From contig CP154954.1 of assembly GCA_039621445.1 (NCBI GenBank), positions 5,743,919 to 5,807,918 on the forward strand: a stretch of 64,000 nucleotides of DNA. The letters run 5' to 3'. This document shows positions 10,966 to 21,520 of this stretch, piece by piece (within the stretch, counting starts at the first letter, position 1; each line of letters begins with the position of its first letter). The translations under genes and the position numbers were made by a program. Origin of the DNA: Euglena gracilis (Eukaryota; Euglenida; Euglenophyceae; Euglenales). The notes beneath the pieces are model-generated. The model worked only from the letters and a program-made list of their open reading frames with translations, did no database searches and had not been told where the DNA came from.

Positions 10966-13660
10966 CTGAACCACTGCAACCACAACCAAAACCTTTTGGA
11001 CTTGAACCAAGCAGACGAGAGAGGACTTTTTAAAATTAAAAAAAAACTGTGTGCTAAGGTCACCCTCTGGGCCTGATAAATCCCCGGAATAAAATACGCA
11101 AAGAAAAATCAAATTTGGAGACCTCAGGTGGGGGGACCACAAAATATGCACTAAAATGTGTGAAAAATTGTGCTGAAAAGCTGCGGAAAGCATATCATTT
11201 TTGGTTGTGTTCAGGTGACGTGGCAAGGCATTTCAGGCCACTGATATGCCGTTTTGCCACTGATGCCGATATGCCACTGATATGATGTTTTTGACCATTT
11301 CAGGCCATTTCGGGGCCATTTTGGTTGCCCCCAAAATTTCAAAAATTTTGCGGTCAAAACACACGTGGCAACAGACAAAATATCCTCACAAAGTGTGTGA
11401 CATATGCACTGTTTGGCCAAAAAAAATACACAAAATAAAAAAATAATGAATAATAAATGAATAATAAATAATAAAAAATGCAAAATATGCGAAATGCGCG
11501 CAAAATATGCACTCCGCATATCCCCTCCATGAGACCTGTTTTTGTGCAAATTTTTCAGCAGATTTTGGCCCTGTTTGCTGTGTGGACTTGTTCGGTGTTT
11601 TGACAGGAAACCTGAAGGGCTTCCAATTGGGGGGGTATGGATTCTTTAGTGCCTCGTACCCAACATGACGGCCGCTTTGCCTTTACTGAACATCCCTACA
11701 CCCGTGCCCCCCCCCCCCGATAATGTCCCATACCCGGCTGAACCACAGGGTGGGTATGGACACTATCGGGGGGGGGGGGGCAAATAAAAATCCTTTAGGA
11801 CCAGCTGTTCGGGTCCCGAGGCGGGGGGGGGGGGGGGGGGTTGGGGGAACTATTGGGGGGGGGGCAGGGAACTCACAGGTGTGAAAAAAAATTCAAAAAA
11901 ACCAGGGCAAAGAGCATTTCGCGTCTGCTTCGGCATATGTGGGATGATGATTTCTTGAAATAATGCTGGGGTCAACCATCAGCCCCTGGTGAGGAGCCTC
12001 TCACGACACACTCTTGTTTTTTTTAAGGACCCAGGGCAGGGTTCGATATAAAGACAGGTGGGGGGGGTGGTCCGGCCCCCCCCCCTGCGGCCAGGAGGGG
12101 GGGGGGTGGGGGGGGGACACCCCCCCACCTAAACAGTTGCGCGGTCTGGGTTTCCGAAAATTTTTGACCCCCCAAAACGACCAAAAGTGCCATTTTGGGC
12201 ACTTTTTGGGCAAAAAATGTGCCAAAAATGCAAAAAAATTTCGGCGCGAAGCGCCGGAGGAAAAAATTGACCCTTTTGGGGGGGGGGGTCCCGGGAACCC
12301 CCCCCCCGGTCCGGACCCCCCTGGCAGGGGGGGGGGGGGCCGGACCCCCCCTGCGGGCCAGGAGGGGGGCATTTTTGGCCACTTTTGAACACAGTTTTTC
12401 AAAAAATTTCGGCGCTTCGCGCCGAAAAATTCTGGGCTGGACCCCCAAAAAAGGGGCTGGCTAGCTGGGCTAGCAGCACCCCCCCCCCTGGGGGGTGCTG
12501 CTGCGGCTGGGCTGGGCCCAAATCGGGGCTGGCTGCAGCCGCCCCCCCCCTTAGATGCACTTTGGCTTCTGTAGCCGCCCCCCCCCCCCGGGGGGGGTTC
12601 GCAAAACCTTAGAGAGATGTATGTATGACCCTGACCCAGGGGGTCCGCTGGAAAGCCTGGTGGGAGGACCAGTCCCGCCCCACCAAATGGGGCACCCCTT
12701 CACCCGGGGAGGGAGGTGCGGCGGACCCAAAATCTTGGTGCTTTGTGGGGTTCCAACCAGGCTGTTTGTTTAGCCAACCCCTGGCTGGGGGTCCGGGGTG
12801 CCCTCGAGTGCCTGCCCAGGCAGGCACGGGTCAACCGCAAAAATGGAATCCAGGAGGTTACCTGCCGGAGGCTCCAGGGAGGCTCAGGTAACCAGCCTCC
12901 AGGGAGCCTCCCTGGAGGCTCCAGGTAACCAAAAGTGAGGATTCCAAATTTTCTGGGACCTACTCCCCTCCGGGGGGGGGGGGGGGGCGGGTCGGATTTC
13001 GGCCTGTGCCCAGGAACTTTCCTCAGAAAAAAGGCCATTTTCCTTGAAAATAGGCATTTTTTGAGCCTTCCGGAGCCTTCCGCGCCGGAGTGCCTGGTAG
13101 GCACTTTTGGCCGAGTGCCCTCCCCCCCGGAGGGGGGTCGGATTTGGAGTGCCTGCCCAGGCAGCCCCCCCCCCCCCGGGGTGGGGGTCGGCACCCAAAT
13201 ACAGCCTGGTTCCAACCATGCCATTGCTTCGTAACCCCCCCAAGGGGTCACTGTCCACTTTCAAAAAACCAGTCAGTCCACTACGCACCAACAACCCGGG
13301 GGGGGGGGGTTGGTCACTCTGGCCACTGGGCCAAAGATGACTCAAAACCAATGGGTTTTGGCCAAACCCAAAAAAAATTCCGGGCCACCGGGGGCTTTTT
13401 CAAGGACCAGGGGGTCTTGCACGCCAGCTGGGAAATAGGTGCTGGCTGGACATCCCCCCCTGGGGGAGGGGGGGGGGTCCAGGTCCGGCCGGCAGCTGGA
13501 CGGCGAGGACCCAAAAACACGCAAAAAAAGTCCAAATCCTCCTTTGCATTTAAATCAAGGGACAAAACGCCAACCATCTTCATTTTTTTCTCTTCTTTCT
13601 TCTGAGCACTTTGGGTTGGTATTTGTGGACTTTGTGCTGTGTGTGTGTTTGTGGACTTTG
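10965..13660. other. Gene-free interval rich in G/C runs
   Basis: AT-rich in 10965-11560 (short tandem ATAATAAATGA units near 11440-11475), then dominated by homopolymer runs up to about 20 bases. 12045-12440 is related to 25434-25790: both have GGTTCGATATAA, GACACCCC and CGAAGCGCCGGAGGAA. Around 12820-12935 is a palindromic cluster of GGAGGCTCCAGG / CCTGGAGGCTCC. No frame here has a domain. Confidence 0.5.
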
Positions 13661-13661
13661 T

Positions 13662-13662
13662 G

Positions 13663-13717
<55 letters not shown>

Positions 13718-13750
13718 TGTGTGCGTGCGTGCGTGTGCGTGTGTGTGCGC
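13662..13750. repeat. (CT)n(GT)n compound microsatellite
   Basis: About 38 bp of CT units followed directly by about 22 bp of GT, then GTGC/GCGT variants. It lies just downstream of the stop codon of the minus-strand four-TM gene, so probably in its 3' UTR or 3' flank. The long Cys/Val or Arg/Glu frames across it are artefacts. Confidence 0.95.
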
Positions 13751-13873
13751 GTGCCGCCTGAGTGTGTGGCGTGAGCTCTTGGTACAACACAAAAGTTGAG
13801 AGACTCGTCGTTCACAGGACACATCACTGCGGCTTGGTCAAGCACAGGGTGGAGCAGCAGGCTGGAGAGCTGA

Positions 13874-14058
13874 TCAGTAGAGAACCACGTGGTGCGGAGA
13901 GTCGGTGGTCGGAACGGGGGTCGGGGCAGCATGCGGGTTGTACTCCTCGTACACCCCGTCAAACGGGACCTCCTGCCCATCCACATAGAACTCCTTCTCC
14001 TTCACATCGAGATCAAGCAGCTGGTACTTCTTCAGCTTGGCAACAGGGTGCTGGACAA
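13874..14058 (-). CDS. Four-TM membrane protein, last exon (cytoplasmic tail)
   Basis: Acceptor ATTTGCCAG ends at 14059; the exon runs to a TGA at 13874-13876. It encodes a hydrophilic tail that starts VQHPVAKLKKYQ and ends in HHVVLY, with a Lys/Glu-rich stretch and a Pro/Thr-rich stretch before the stop. The exon opens with two bases that complete a split codon. That matches the single base left by the GT donor of the exon at 14226-14451, so the two join in phase. Typical of a C-terminal cytoplasmic tail after a last membrane segment. Assigning it to the same gene is inference from phase, order and strand. Confidence 0.6.
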
Positions 14059-14225
14059 CTGGCAAATAATGAGCTCAATTAAAAAAATATATTTAAGCAA
14101 CCTTTTAAAAAAAAGTGGGAATATAAATTCTTGAATTCTTGATTTTTGAACTCTCAAAAAAAACACAACAGCAGAACAAAATGTTCTGAGATGCATGCCG
14201 AGCAAAAAAAAGGCCTGTGCAGCAC

Positions 14226-14451
14226 CTTAATGCTGTCCAATTCCCTGATCCCTGATGCCCAAAAAGCCAGTCGCAGTGGCTCCAAGCGAAAGGGCAGAGG
14301 AGAAGACAAGCAGGATGAACCCATAAGAGTAGCCATGCGTTGGGAAAATACTATTGGCGTGGCAGGTCATTTCGGCATACGCGATGAAGACAGAATAGGA
14401 GCAGATGCAGGAGGCAGGTACCATGATGATGAACACCCGGCCAGGCCCTTT
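14226..14451 (-). CDS. Four-TM membrane protein, exon with TM3 and TM4
   Basis: The acceptor GTTGTTGTTCAG ends at 14452 and the frame opens KGPGRVF. It holds two hydrophobic spans: VFIIMVPASCICSYSVFIAY, then, after a short loop with one Cys, GFILLVFSSALSLGATATGF. The phase-0 start fits the phase-0 donor of the exon at 29118, giving a basic TR-KGPGR loop between TM2 and TM3. The donor TAAG/GTGCTG gives a perfect phase match to the next exon, but the last complete codon before it is an in-frame TAA (14227-14229). Either the allele is broken, a base is wrong, or a different donor is used. The layout recalls claudin/PMP22-like four-span proteins; no specific family is claimed. Confidence 0.6.
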
Positions 14452-14509
14452 CTGAACAACAACCCCTTGACCATTGGGATGAACAAAATTCAGTCTTAAA
14501 TTATTTTAA

Positions 14510-14810
14510 TCAGAAATTTCAGTTTCGTTGGTCAAGAATTTGGGGAAATCTAGATGTTGCCAAAAATGGAACAAAACGTCATAAAAAGGTTGGTCAATTT
14601 CAAAGACATCGGAATAGCCAAAAAAGTGGTTTTTTGGCCCATTAACAGCCGCCTGAATGGAAATCAACTGACGTAAACGGATTCCGATGCCTTGGGAATC
14701 GACCAACCTTTCTTGTTTTCATTTTTAAGAACGCCGTTTTGTTCCATTTTGTGCCTTTTTGGCAATATCCAGATTTCCCCAATTCCTTGACCAATGAAGA
14801 TGAAATTCCT
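14510..14810. repeat. Foldback repeat in the intron side of the four-TM gene
   Basis: An ~75-bp arm at 14513-14585 (with GGGGAAATCTAGATGTTGCC) is repeated in inverted orientation at 14733-14808 (with GGCAATATCCAGATTTCCCC), with ~80% identity and a ~150-bp loop. The loop shares GGAATCGACCAACC and related phrases with 17930-18010. Probably a non-autonomous TIR element; no target duplication could be read. Confidence 0.6.
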
Positions 14811-15040
14811 GAATTTAGACGATCGGGATTGTATCCATCTGTTTCAAAAATCGACCGACACCAACGGTTTCAGCAGGGGCTCCGGGTGCGAGCGAGCAAA
14901 GCAAGCCGCCCGGCGCCCTCTGCTGAAATCGAAGCCAATCAATTGATCAAACGACATAAATGGGCGCCGTCTTGGAAAGCGATCAACATAAACAATTTCA
15001 GCCTGAAATCCGTTGATGTCAGTGGAATTTCAAGACAGGC

Positions 15041-15340
15041 CAGGGGGTTTTTTTAAGACCGGGGGGTGGGGGGGGGGGGGGCCCCCCGCCACCCACCCAC
15101 CCCCCTGGGGGGGCCCCCCCCCGGGGGGGGGAGGGGGGTCCGGGGGACCCAAAAAAAAAATGGCCGAAAAATCGCGAAAAGTGCTAAAAATAGAATTTTT
15201 TCGGCGCCTGCGGCGCCGAAAAGTATATCCCACCCCCCTCCGGGGGGGGACCCCCCCCGGGGGGGGGGAGGGGGTCCGGCGGACCCACCCACCCTACCCC
15301 CCCCTCCCCCCCCGGGGGTCCAAACTTAAAAAAATCCCTG
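15041..15340. mobile_element. hAT-type non-autonomous element, 300 bp
   Basis: It begins CAGGGGGTTTTTTTAAG and ends CTTAAAAAAATCCCTG (inverted). An identical 8-bp sequence, AGACAGGC, flanks it on both sides (15033-15040 and 15341-15348). An 8-bp target duplication with CAGGG-type ends is the hallmark of the hAT superfamily. The interior has the dyad TTTTTCGGCGCCTGCGGCGCCGAAAA plus long C/G runs and no coding potential. A second member with a different target duplication is at 22172-22471. Confidence 0.9.
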
Positions 15341-15769
15341 AGACAGGCGTCGGGCCATGGAAATAGGTTTTAACAGTTGCCAAAACACCCCCGATTGAAA
15401 GCTTCTCATCAGGCGCAGGCTGTTTTTTAGCAACCCCGGGGGGGGGAGGGGGGGGGTCGGAGTGCCTGCCCAGGCAGGCACTACCCCCCCGGGGGGGGGG
15501 TCGGATTTCGGCCTGTGCCCAGGCACATTCCTTTGAAAACAGGCTATTTTTGGCTCCCCGCGCCGGGGTTGTGCCTGCGCAGGCAGGCACCCCCCACCCC
15601 TGGGTGTGGTCGGCACCCGACTAAAATACAGCCTGATCAGGCGTCCAGCGATGACAACGGAATCTGGCCAAATTGTACAGAATGCTTATTCTGAAGTTCC
15701 AGAAAATGAAACGGACATCCTAACTTCGGCCTGTTAGCCAGTTGTGACATCTGGCTCCGTGCGGATTTC

Positions 15770-15870
15770 CGGTGGTCGCCGTCGTGGTGGTCGGGCCGAC
15801 CATGGTCGGCCCGACCTGTGGTGGTCGGGCCGACCACCATTTTCCCGCAATACCCCCCCCTTTTGAACTT
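15770..15870. repeat. GGTCGGGCCGACC dyad cluster
   Basis: Alternating GGTCGGGCCGACC and GGTCGGCCCGACC palindromes next to TTTCCGGTGGTCGCC. Equivalent clusters lie at 17780-17830, 19770-19895 and 21935-22045, with a trace at 28868-28900, each beside a short TTTTTTTGCACTACCCC or inverse segment. They look like one dispersed foldback family. Confidence 0.7.
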
Positions 15871-15874
15871 TTAA

Positions 15875-16235
15875 GCCCCCCCCCCTGGTCGGTGGCTAGT
15901 CGGTGGGCATAAAAATGGTCTGTGGCCGGCCCAAATCACCCGGAAATGCACTTGTGGCCAGTTCCCCCCCCAGGACCCTGTCCTGGGGCGGTCCTGGGGG
16001 GGGGGGGTCCTTTGGAGGGTCCTGGGGGGGTGCTGGGGGGGGGGGGTCCTGGGTGGGTCCCACAACTTTTTGGCAGAAATTTTGCAGCACAAATTCAGGT
16101 TTCTTTGAAATGGGTACCGCCCCCCGGTGGGTCCTGGGGGGGTCCTGGGGGGGGGAACTGGCCATGACTCTTACGAGAGGCAGAAAACTCCCCCCTCCAC
16201 CCCCATCCGAAGTTTTTTTTCATGGGGGGGGGGGC
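15875..16235 (+). mobile_element. TTAA-flanked TIR element G
   Basis: About 361 bp between TTAA at 15871-15874 and TTAA at 16236-16239. It starts GCCCCCCCCCC and ends GGGGGGGGGGC. TTAA duplication is characteristic of piggyBac-type transposition. The interior has repeated GGTCCTGGGGGG units and no coding frame. An inverted relative (21521-21895) has the same TTAA boundaries. Confidence 0.75.
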
Positions 16236-16574
16236 TTAAAAGTCGGCGGTTGACTCACCAGCACATTAGAGTGGGTATTTCGCCGACTAGTCTGCCAACT
16301 GTCTCTCCCCCCCCGTTCGCCGACTCGCGGCGACTAGGCCGACGCCAAAATGGATCGGTCGCCGACAATTGGCCCCCCCCCCTTTTTTTTTTTTTCCTCC
16401 CGTCCCAATTTGCGTTGTCGGTCCGCCTACCCTTGTCTATTCAGCGGACTCGCCACCCCCCCCTCCAGCCTACCACCAAGTAGTTGAAGGGTCGATCGAC
16501 CAGTTGAGGGGGCGGTGACTGATGCGTGATAAATTGGTGCCTGCAGGGGACCAGCTACCCCAAAGAGGCGCCCA

Positions 16575-16690
16575 ACTAGGGTTAATACACATTGGGGGAC
16601 CCTCGCTCGGCGCCTTCGGCGCCTCGCTCGGGTCCCCCAATGTTTTTAACCCTAGTTGGGCGCCTCTTTGGGTTCGCTGGGTCCCCTGCA
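16575..16690. repeat. ~115-bp near-perfect palindrome (copy 1)
   Basis: CCAAAGAGGCGCCCAACTAG … CTAGTTGGGCGCCTCTTTGG, with an internal TTGGGGGACC … GGTCCCCCAA arm and a CGGCGCCTTCGGCGCC centre. Copies at 21117-21232 and, more diverged, at 28046-28165. The centre can form a long hairpin on either strand. Confidence 0.9.
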
Positions 16691-16799
16691 GACACCAATT
16701 GAACGACGTTGAGGGGATGGGATGGGACAGTTAGGAATGGAAACTTGACCCTAACCCTACGCCTTTAAATAACATCATCAACTGATCAGGTTCTGAAAC

Positions 16800-16925
16800 T
16801 GCAGCGGCCTTCGGCCGCTGCGCGGCCTTCGGCCTTCGGCCTTCGGCCGCTGCGCGGCCTTCGGCCTTCGGCCTTCGGCCGCTGCGCGGCCTTCGGCCTT
16901 CGGCCAGGCGGCCTTCGGGGCGCAT
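16800..16925. repeat. GGCCTTC tandem array in ~38-bp higher-order units
   Basis: Three higher-order units, each GCGGCCTTC plus two to three GGCCTTC heptamers followed by GCTGC. Shorter versions occur at 20738-20765 and 20930-20985 in the inverted copy, so the array length differs between the copies. It is itself a chain of GGCC/GAAGGCC dyads. Confidence 0.85.
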
Positions 16926-17069
16926 GGCGGTAGACTGGGGGGGGGGGTAGTCGGCCGACTAATGGTCGGTAGCTAGTCGGCGAGACGGGGTGGGGGGGGG
17001 TGGTATTGGGTAGTCGGCCGACTACCCACTCTAATGTACTAACGGGTCACTACCGCCGACATTTAAATC

Positions 17070-17345
17070 TATGAAGAAAATCCTTAAGAAATTCCCTGAT
17101 GCAGAATGCTTGCATTTCTAAAGGATTTTCAAGTAATCCCCGTTTCATCATTGGTTTTTTACCCCTCATCAAGGGCCCACCGACCCCCACCGACCAAAGA
17201 TTTCCATCTGGGGGTGTTTATGTTGGTGTAAGACATTTATTTGGACCCATCCGGACCATTTCCGGGTGATTTGGGCCCGCCACAGACCATTTTTATGACC
17301 ACCGACTAGCCACCGCCTCGTTTGCGGGGGGGGGGGGGGTCAGCC
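17070..17345 (+). repeat. Segment I, direct repeat of 20330-20572
   Basis: Starts GATGCAGAATGCTTGCATTTC and runs to GACCACCGACTAGCC. It matches 20330-20570 at about 90% in the same orientation, although its neighbours on both sides (elements G/H and J) are inverted between the two sites. AAGAAAATCC borders it on both sides in one or other copy, so a local inversion is likely. Non-coding. Confidence 0.75.
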
Positions 17346-17745
17346 TCCGGCTGGCAAAAAGGCTGCTGGCTGGATTTGAGCTGCTGGCTGGACCCCCCCC
17401 CCCCGGGGGGGAGGAGGGGGGAGGGGGGAGGGGAGGGGTCCGGGGCTGGAGGGGGCTGGGCTGGGCTGAGTCCGCCCCCCCCCCCCGCACCCCCCCCTCA
17501 GATAACAAAATCCCCTAATGTTGGCAACATACTTGGAGGGATAAATCCTTTTTGTGCAGAATTTTGCAATTATATTGAAAATCCGATGGGGAGAAGTGTT
17601 CTTTTGCCAAAAGTGGCCCAAAATGGGCATTTTCCCCCCAAGTTTTTGCATATTCATCCCCGATTGGGGGGTTCTGGAGCCATTTAAGTGGGTTTTGACT
17701 GGTGTTGGGGTGATTTGGACAAAAGTTTTTCAGAGGGGGGGGCTT
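17345..17745 (+). repeat. Segment J, inverted repeat of 19920-20180, ending GGGGGGGCTTAA
   Basis: 17485-17743 matches 20175-19920 in inverted orientation (with CAAAATCCCCT at one end and GATTTGGACAAAA at the other), and matches 23985-24150 directly. Its right end is a G-run, C and TTAA (17744-17747), the terminus type seen in elements G and H. The part at 17345-17480 is G/C-run sequence with GGCTGCTGGCTGGA repeats. No coding potential. Confidence 0.65.
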
Positions 17746-17759
17746 AAATCTCCAGAAAG

Positions 17760-19095
17760 GGGGGGGGGTAGTGCAAAAAAATGGTGGTCGGGCCGACCAC
17801 CACAAGGACGACCACCGGAAATCCGCTTGGGGCCATCTGACTGCAAGATTTAGCCATTGTCTGGTCCAAAACGCTTCCATAACCCCGCACAACCAAAAAA
17901 ATGTCGAAAAAAGGTGGAAATCCAAAATTTCACTAAAATTCCGAATCTTACCAACAACAGATTTCAGTGTCTTGGAAATCGACTGACCCTGAATGGAAAT
18001 CCACTGACCTAAACGGGTGAATTTCCCCAATTTGACCAAAAAAGCATTTTTTGTCAATTTCCAAAAAAAAACACATTTTTGAGGGTTTTTTTTAGAATTG
18101 GCGTTCTTCAACGAAAAAAAACAAACAATTTTTGCATTTTCAAATGCATTCAAATGCAAATTTTTCATTTTTGCATTTTGCTTTTTGGTGTGTTTTCTTT
18201 TGGGAAAAAAACTTTTTTTTGCTTTCTTTTTAAAAAAAAATGTCAACCTTGCGCCCCACCCAGTGAGGATCCGTGGAAATCCGCACAGAGAAAGTGCTGC
18301 CAATGGCGGGTGGGACATCCTGACTTCAGAAAATGCCTGGACCTGGCAAATGATGGCCAGGATCAAAGGGCGTGACCACAGTCTGAGGATCACAAACACA
18401 AGTGGAATCAAGACCAGTGGAAGAATTTCGGCCCGTTTTCAATGCCAGGTAAGAAGACAAGGAAATGGAGGACAGGCTGGGGTGTCTCAGAGCACCCTGG
18501 GTGGATTTTTGGCCGTGGCGGTTTTGGTGGTTGGGCTGACCTCTCGTGGTCAATGAGGATGCCCTGCATCAACCCCCCCCCGCGTTGCTTTGCGACTCCC
18601 CAAGGGGGTCCAGCTCAGAGGCTGGAAAATATTCTCGTCGATGGGGTGGGGGATGGGGGTCCAGGGATGGAAAAAGACTGGCCGGGCGGAACCCCCTGGG
18701 GCATGGGGTCCCCTTCGGCTTTAGCGACGCCCTGGCCTGGTCTGCCCGCCAGCCAACCTGAGGTCGGACCGACCTGTTGGAACTTTGGAACAACAGGTCC
18801 AGCGGCCCTCGCCCACCCACCCTCAAAAACCAACGTATCACCAGAAAGATACCGAAAATCGAGAAAAATCCCATTTCGCACATACAGAAATAATTACTTA
18901 AATTACTAAAAATTTCCACTTTTTTGACCCGGTTTTGACCCAAAGTCAATGGGTCGGCAGCCCAAAACGGGGCGCTGGTGGGTCGAAAAACGCTCGTTTT
19001 CGGCTCAAAAACAGTTTTTTCTGGGTCCGGGAGGCCAAAAAACATCGTTTCGGGCAAAAAAATATTTTTCGATTTTTTTTCGACTTTTTTGGCCG
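17760..19095. other. Gene-free interval with A/T hairpins
   Basis: Starts with a GGTCGGGCCGACC dyad cluster, then AT-rich sequence with A-tract/T-tract cassettes (18090-18240). The frames at 18440-19057 show no domain. The segment 17930-18010 shares phrases with the foldback repeat at 14510-14810. Nothing here can be supported as a gene. Confidence 0.45.
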
Positions 19096-19545
19096 AAAAC
19101 GGCTAAGTCGAACAGCGGGAAAAGTGTACAAAATGGCCTAAAATGGCCTAAATTGGCCAAAAAAACGCCCGTATCTCGGGCTGGGCGGGCAGTTGCGGGG
19201 AAACCAAAATCCCAGTAGATAGAGCGTTCCAAGGGCTTCAATTTAGGTCTCCGGACATTTCCTTTGATTTTGCATCATTTTCGAGAAATGTTGAAAACAT
19301 CGATTTTTTGACCCCCCACCCCCCGAAAACGGCTAAGTCGAACAGTGGGAAAAGTGTACAAAACGGCCATCTGCGCCGAAAACGGCCGTATCTCGGGCTA
19401 GGCGGGGAGTTGCGGGGAAATCAAAATACCAGTAGATGGGGCGTTCCAAGGGCTTCAAATTAGGTCTCCGGACATTTCCTTTGATTTTGCTTCATTTTGG
19501 AGATATTTTGAAAATTGACATTTTTTTTTGGCCGAAATGGCAGAG
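19096..19545. repeat. Tandem repeat, about 229-bp unit, two copies plus remnant
   Basis: CGAAAACGGCTAAGTCGAAC starts each unit (19096 and 19325). Both contain CGTATCTCGGGCT, GCGTTCCAAGGGCTTCAA and GGACATTTCCTTTGATTTTG at matching offsets. Identity looks to be about 85%. A third, decayed trace with ACTCGGGCCTGGCGGGGAG lies at 19615. Non-coding; satellite-like. Confidence 0.85.
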
Positions 19546-19769
19546 TCCAAAGGGGGGGGCTTAAAAAGGGGGGCGGGCCGATCCTACCCAGTTTGGACCC
19601 CTTCGCGCGTGAATAACTCGGGCCTGGCGGGGAGTTGGGGGTCAAACCCAGGTGATTCGGAAACTAGAAATCCAGTCGCTCGCGACTGAAAAAAAAATTT
19701 CGGGAACGGGGTCGGGATCATGGTGATAATCCGCCGGATCCCGAGGTGGGGCCCCGAGCGGATTTCCGG

Positions 19770-19900
19770 AGGTGGTCGCTGTGGAGGTCGGGCCGACCTG
19801 GTCGGCCCGACCATGGTCGGCCCGACCAATGGTCGGCCCGACCTTATCGACCTGTGGAGGTCGGGCCGACCTGGTCGGCCCGACCTCCATTTTTTTGCAC
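19770..19900. repeat. GGTCGGGCCGACC dyad cluster
   Basis: Six or so alternating GGTCGGGCCGACC / GGTCGGCCCGACC palindromes followed by TTTTTTTGCACTACCCC. It is the mirror image of the arrangement at 21915-22045. Confidence 0.75.
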
Positions 19901-19904
19901 TACC

Positions 19905-20190
19905 CCCCCCCCCTTTCTGGAAATTTAAGCTCCCCCCTGAAATTTTTTATTGTCCAAATCACCCCAAAACCAGTCAAAACCCACTTAAATGGCTCCAGAA
20001 CCCCCCAATCGGGGGTGAATATGCAAAAACGTGGGGGGGAATTGCCCATTTTGGGCCACTTTTGGCAAAAGAACACCTCTCCCCATCTGATTTTCAATAT
20101 AATTGCAAAATTTTGTACAAAAAGGATTTAGCCCTTCAAGTACGTTGCCAACATAGAGGGGATTTTGTTATTTGAGGGGGGGGGTGCGGG
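19905..20190 (-). repeat. Segment J', inverted copy of 17485-17745
   Basis: Begins near a C-run with TTTAAGC (19923-19929) and ends CAAAATCCCC (inverted) at about 20170. It is the mirror copy of segment J and forms the inner arm of the inverted duplication 15.9-17.8 / 19.9-21.9 kb. Confidence 0.7.
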
Positions 20191-20329
20191 GGGGGGCAGA
20201 GCCCCCCCCGCCTATGAAAAAAGTGAGCCACAAAAACAACTTATCCCCCGAGTATGTTGCCAACTCAGAAGGGATTTTGTTATTTGATGTTCGGATGGGG
20301 GTGGAGGGAGGAGTTTCCTGCCTCTCGTG

Positions 20330-20572
20330 ATGCAGAATGCTTGCATTTCTAAAGGATTTTCATGTAATCCCTGTTTCATCATTGTTTTTTTACCCCTCCG
20401 GGCCCCCATCAAGGGTCCACCGACCCCCCACCGTCCAAAGATTTCCATCTGGGGGTGTTTATGTTGGTGTAAGACACTTATTTGGACCCATCCGGACCAT
20501 TTCCGGGTGATTTGGGCCCGCCACAGACGATGTTTATGACCACCGACCAGCCACCGACCTGTTTGCATGGGA
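20330..20572 (+). repeat. Segment I', direct copy of 17090-17340
   Basis: Same orientation as the left copy despite lying within the inverted arm. About 90% identity, including GGGGGTGTTTATGTTGGTG and CCATTTCCGGGTGATTTGGG. Non-coding. Confidence 0.75.
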
Positions 20573-20592
20573 TTTTCTTCAGGGGGACTTAA

Positions 20593-21516
20593 ATGTCGGC
20601 GGTACTGACCCGTTAGTACATTAGAGTGGGTAGTCAGACTACCAAATACCCTACCTACCCCGTCTCGCCAACTAGCTACCGACCATTAGTCGGCCGACTC
20701 CCCCCCCCACCCCCCAGTCTACTGCCATGCGCCACGAAGGCCTCCTGGTCGAAGGCCGCGCAGCGGCCAAGGGCCACCGCAACAGCCGTAGGCTGCTGCA
20801 ATTCTGACCAACCAGTCGGCCAACTACCCAACCCCCCCCCCCCCCACCCCTCTCCCACCCCCCCACCCCTCTCGCCAACTAGCTACCGACCATTAGTCGC
20901 CCGACTCCCCCCCCCCAGTCTACCGCCATCCGCCCCGAAGGCCGCCTGGCCGAAGGCCGAAGGCCGCGCAGCGGCCGAAGGCCGCTGCAATTCAGAACTT
21001 GAAAAGTTGATGACGTTATTTAAAGGAGTAGGGTTAGGGTCAAGTTTCCATCCCTAACTGTCCCACCCCGTCCCCTCAACGTCGTTAAATTGGTGTCTGC
21101 AGGGGACCCAGCGAACCCAAAGAGGCGCCCAACTAGGGTTAAAAACATTGGGGGACCCGAGCGAGGCGCCGAAGGCGCCGAGCGAGGGTCCCCCAATGTG
21201 TATTAACCCTAGTTGGGCGCCTCTTTGGGGTAGCTGGTCCCCTGCAGGCACCACTTTTTCACGCATCAGTCACCGACCCTTCAGGGGGTCGATTGACCCT
21301 TCAACTATTTGGTGGCAGGCTGGAAGGGGGGGCTGGCTAGTCGGCCGACTAGTCGGCTGACTGGCCAATTGGTTGGCCGACCGACGACGCCAATTGGTCG
21401 GTTGGCCTAGTCGGCAGCTAGTCGGTGAGGCACGGGGGGGGGGGAGCCAGTTGGCCGACTAGTCGGCGAACTACCGCGAACTACCCACTCTGTGCTTCTG
21501 AGTCAACTGCCGACTT
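20593..21516 (-). mobile_element. TTAA-flanked TIR element H', inverted copy of H
   Basis: About 924 bp between TTAA at 20589-20592 and TTAA at 21517-21520. The ends are ATGTCGGCGG and CTGCCGACTT. It contains the inverted long palindrome (21117-21232), a GTAGGGTTAGGG stretch (21030) and a short GGCCTTC array, and it has an extra duplicated CCGACCATTAGTCG block near 20670-20900. Non-coding. Confidence 0.75.
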
Positions 21517-21520
21517 TTAA

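Larger units (their letters stand above)
16240..17062 (+). mobile_element. TTAA-flanked TIR element H
   Basis: About 823 bp, sharing its left TTAA with element G and ending at TTAA 17063-17066. The ends are AAGTCGGCGG and CCGCCGACAT (inverted), followed inward by ACATTAGAGTGGGTA and its inverse CCCACTCTAATGTAC. Inside are a ~115-bp palindrome (16575-16690), a CCCTAACCCTA stretch (16750) and a GGCCTTC tandem array (16800-16925). No transposase. An inverted copy lies at 20593-21516; partial ends occur at 23590-23635 and 24850-24895. Confidence 0.75.

Noticed and set aside
12001-13350. Numerous Pro/Gly-rich frames on both strands
   Set aside because: Open only because poly-G/poly-C runs encode Gly and Pro and contain no stops. 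No conserved motif.
13555-13990. Long Arg/Glu or Cys/Val reading frames across the microsatellite
   Set aside because: They are translations of (CT)n and (GT)n repeats and not genes.
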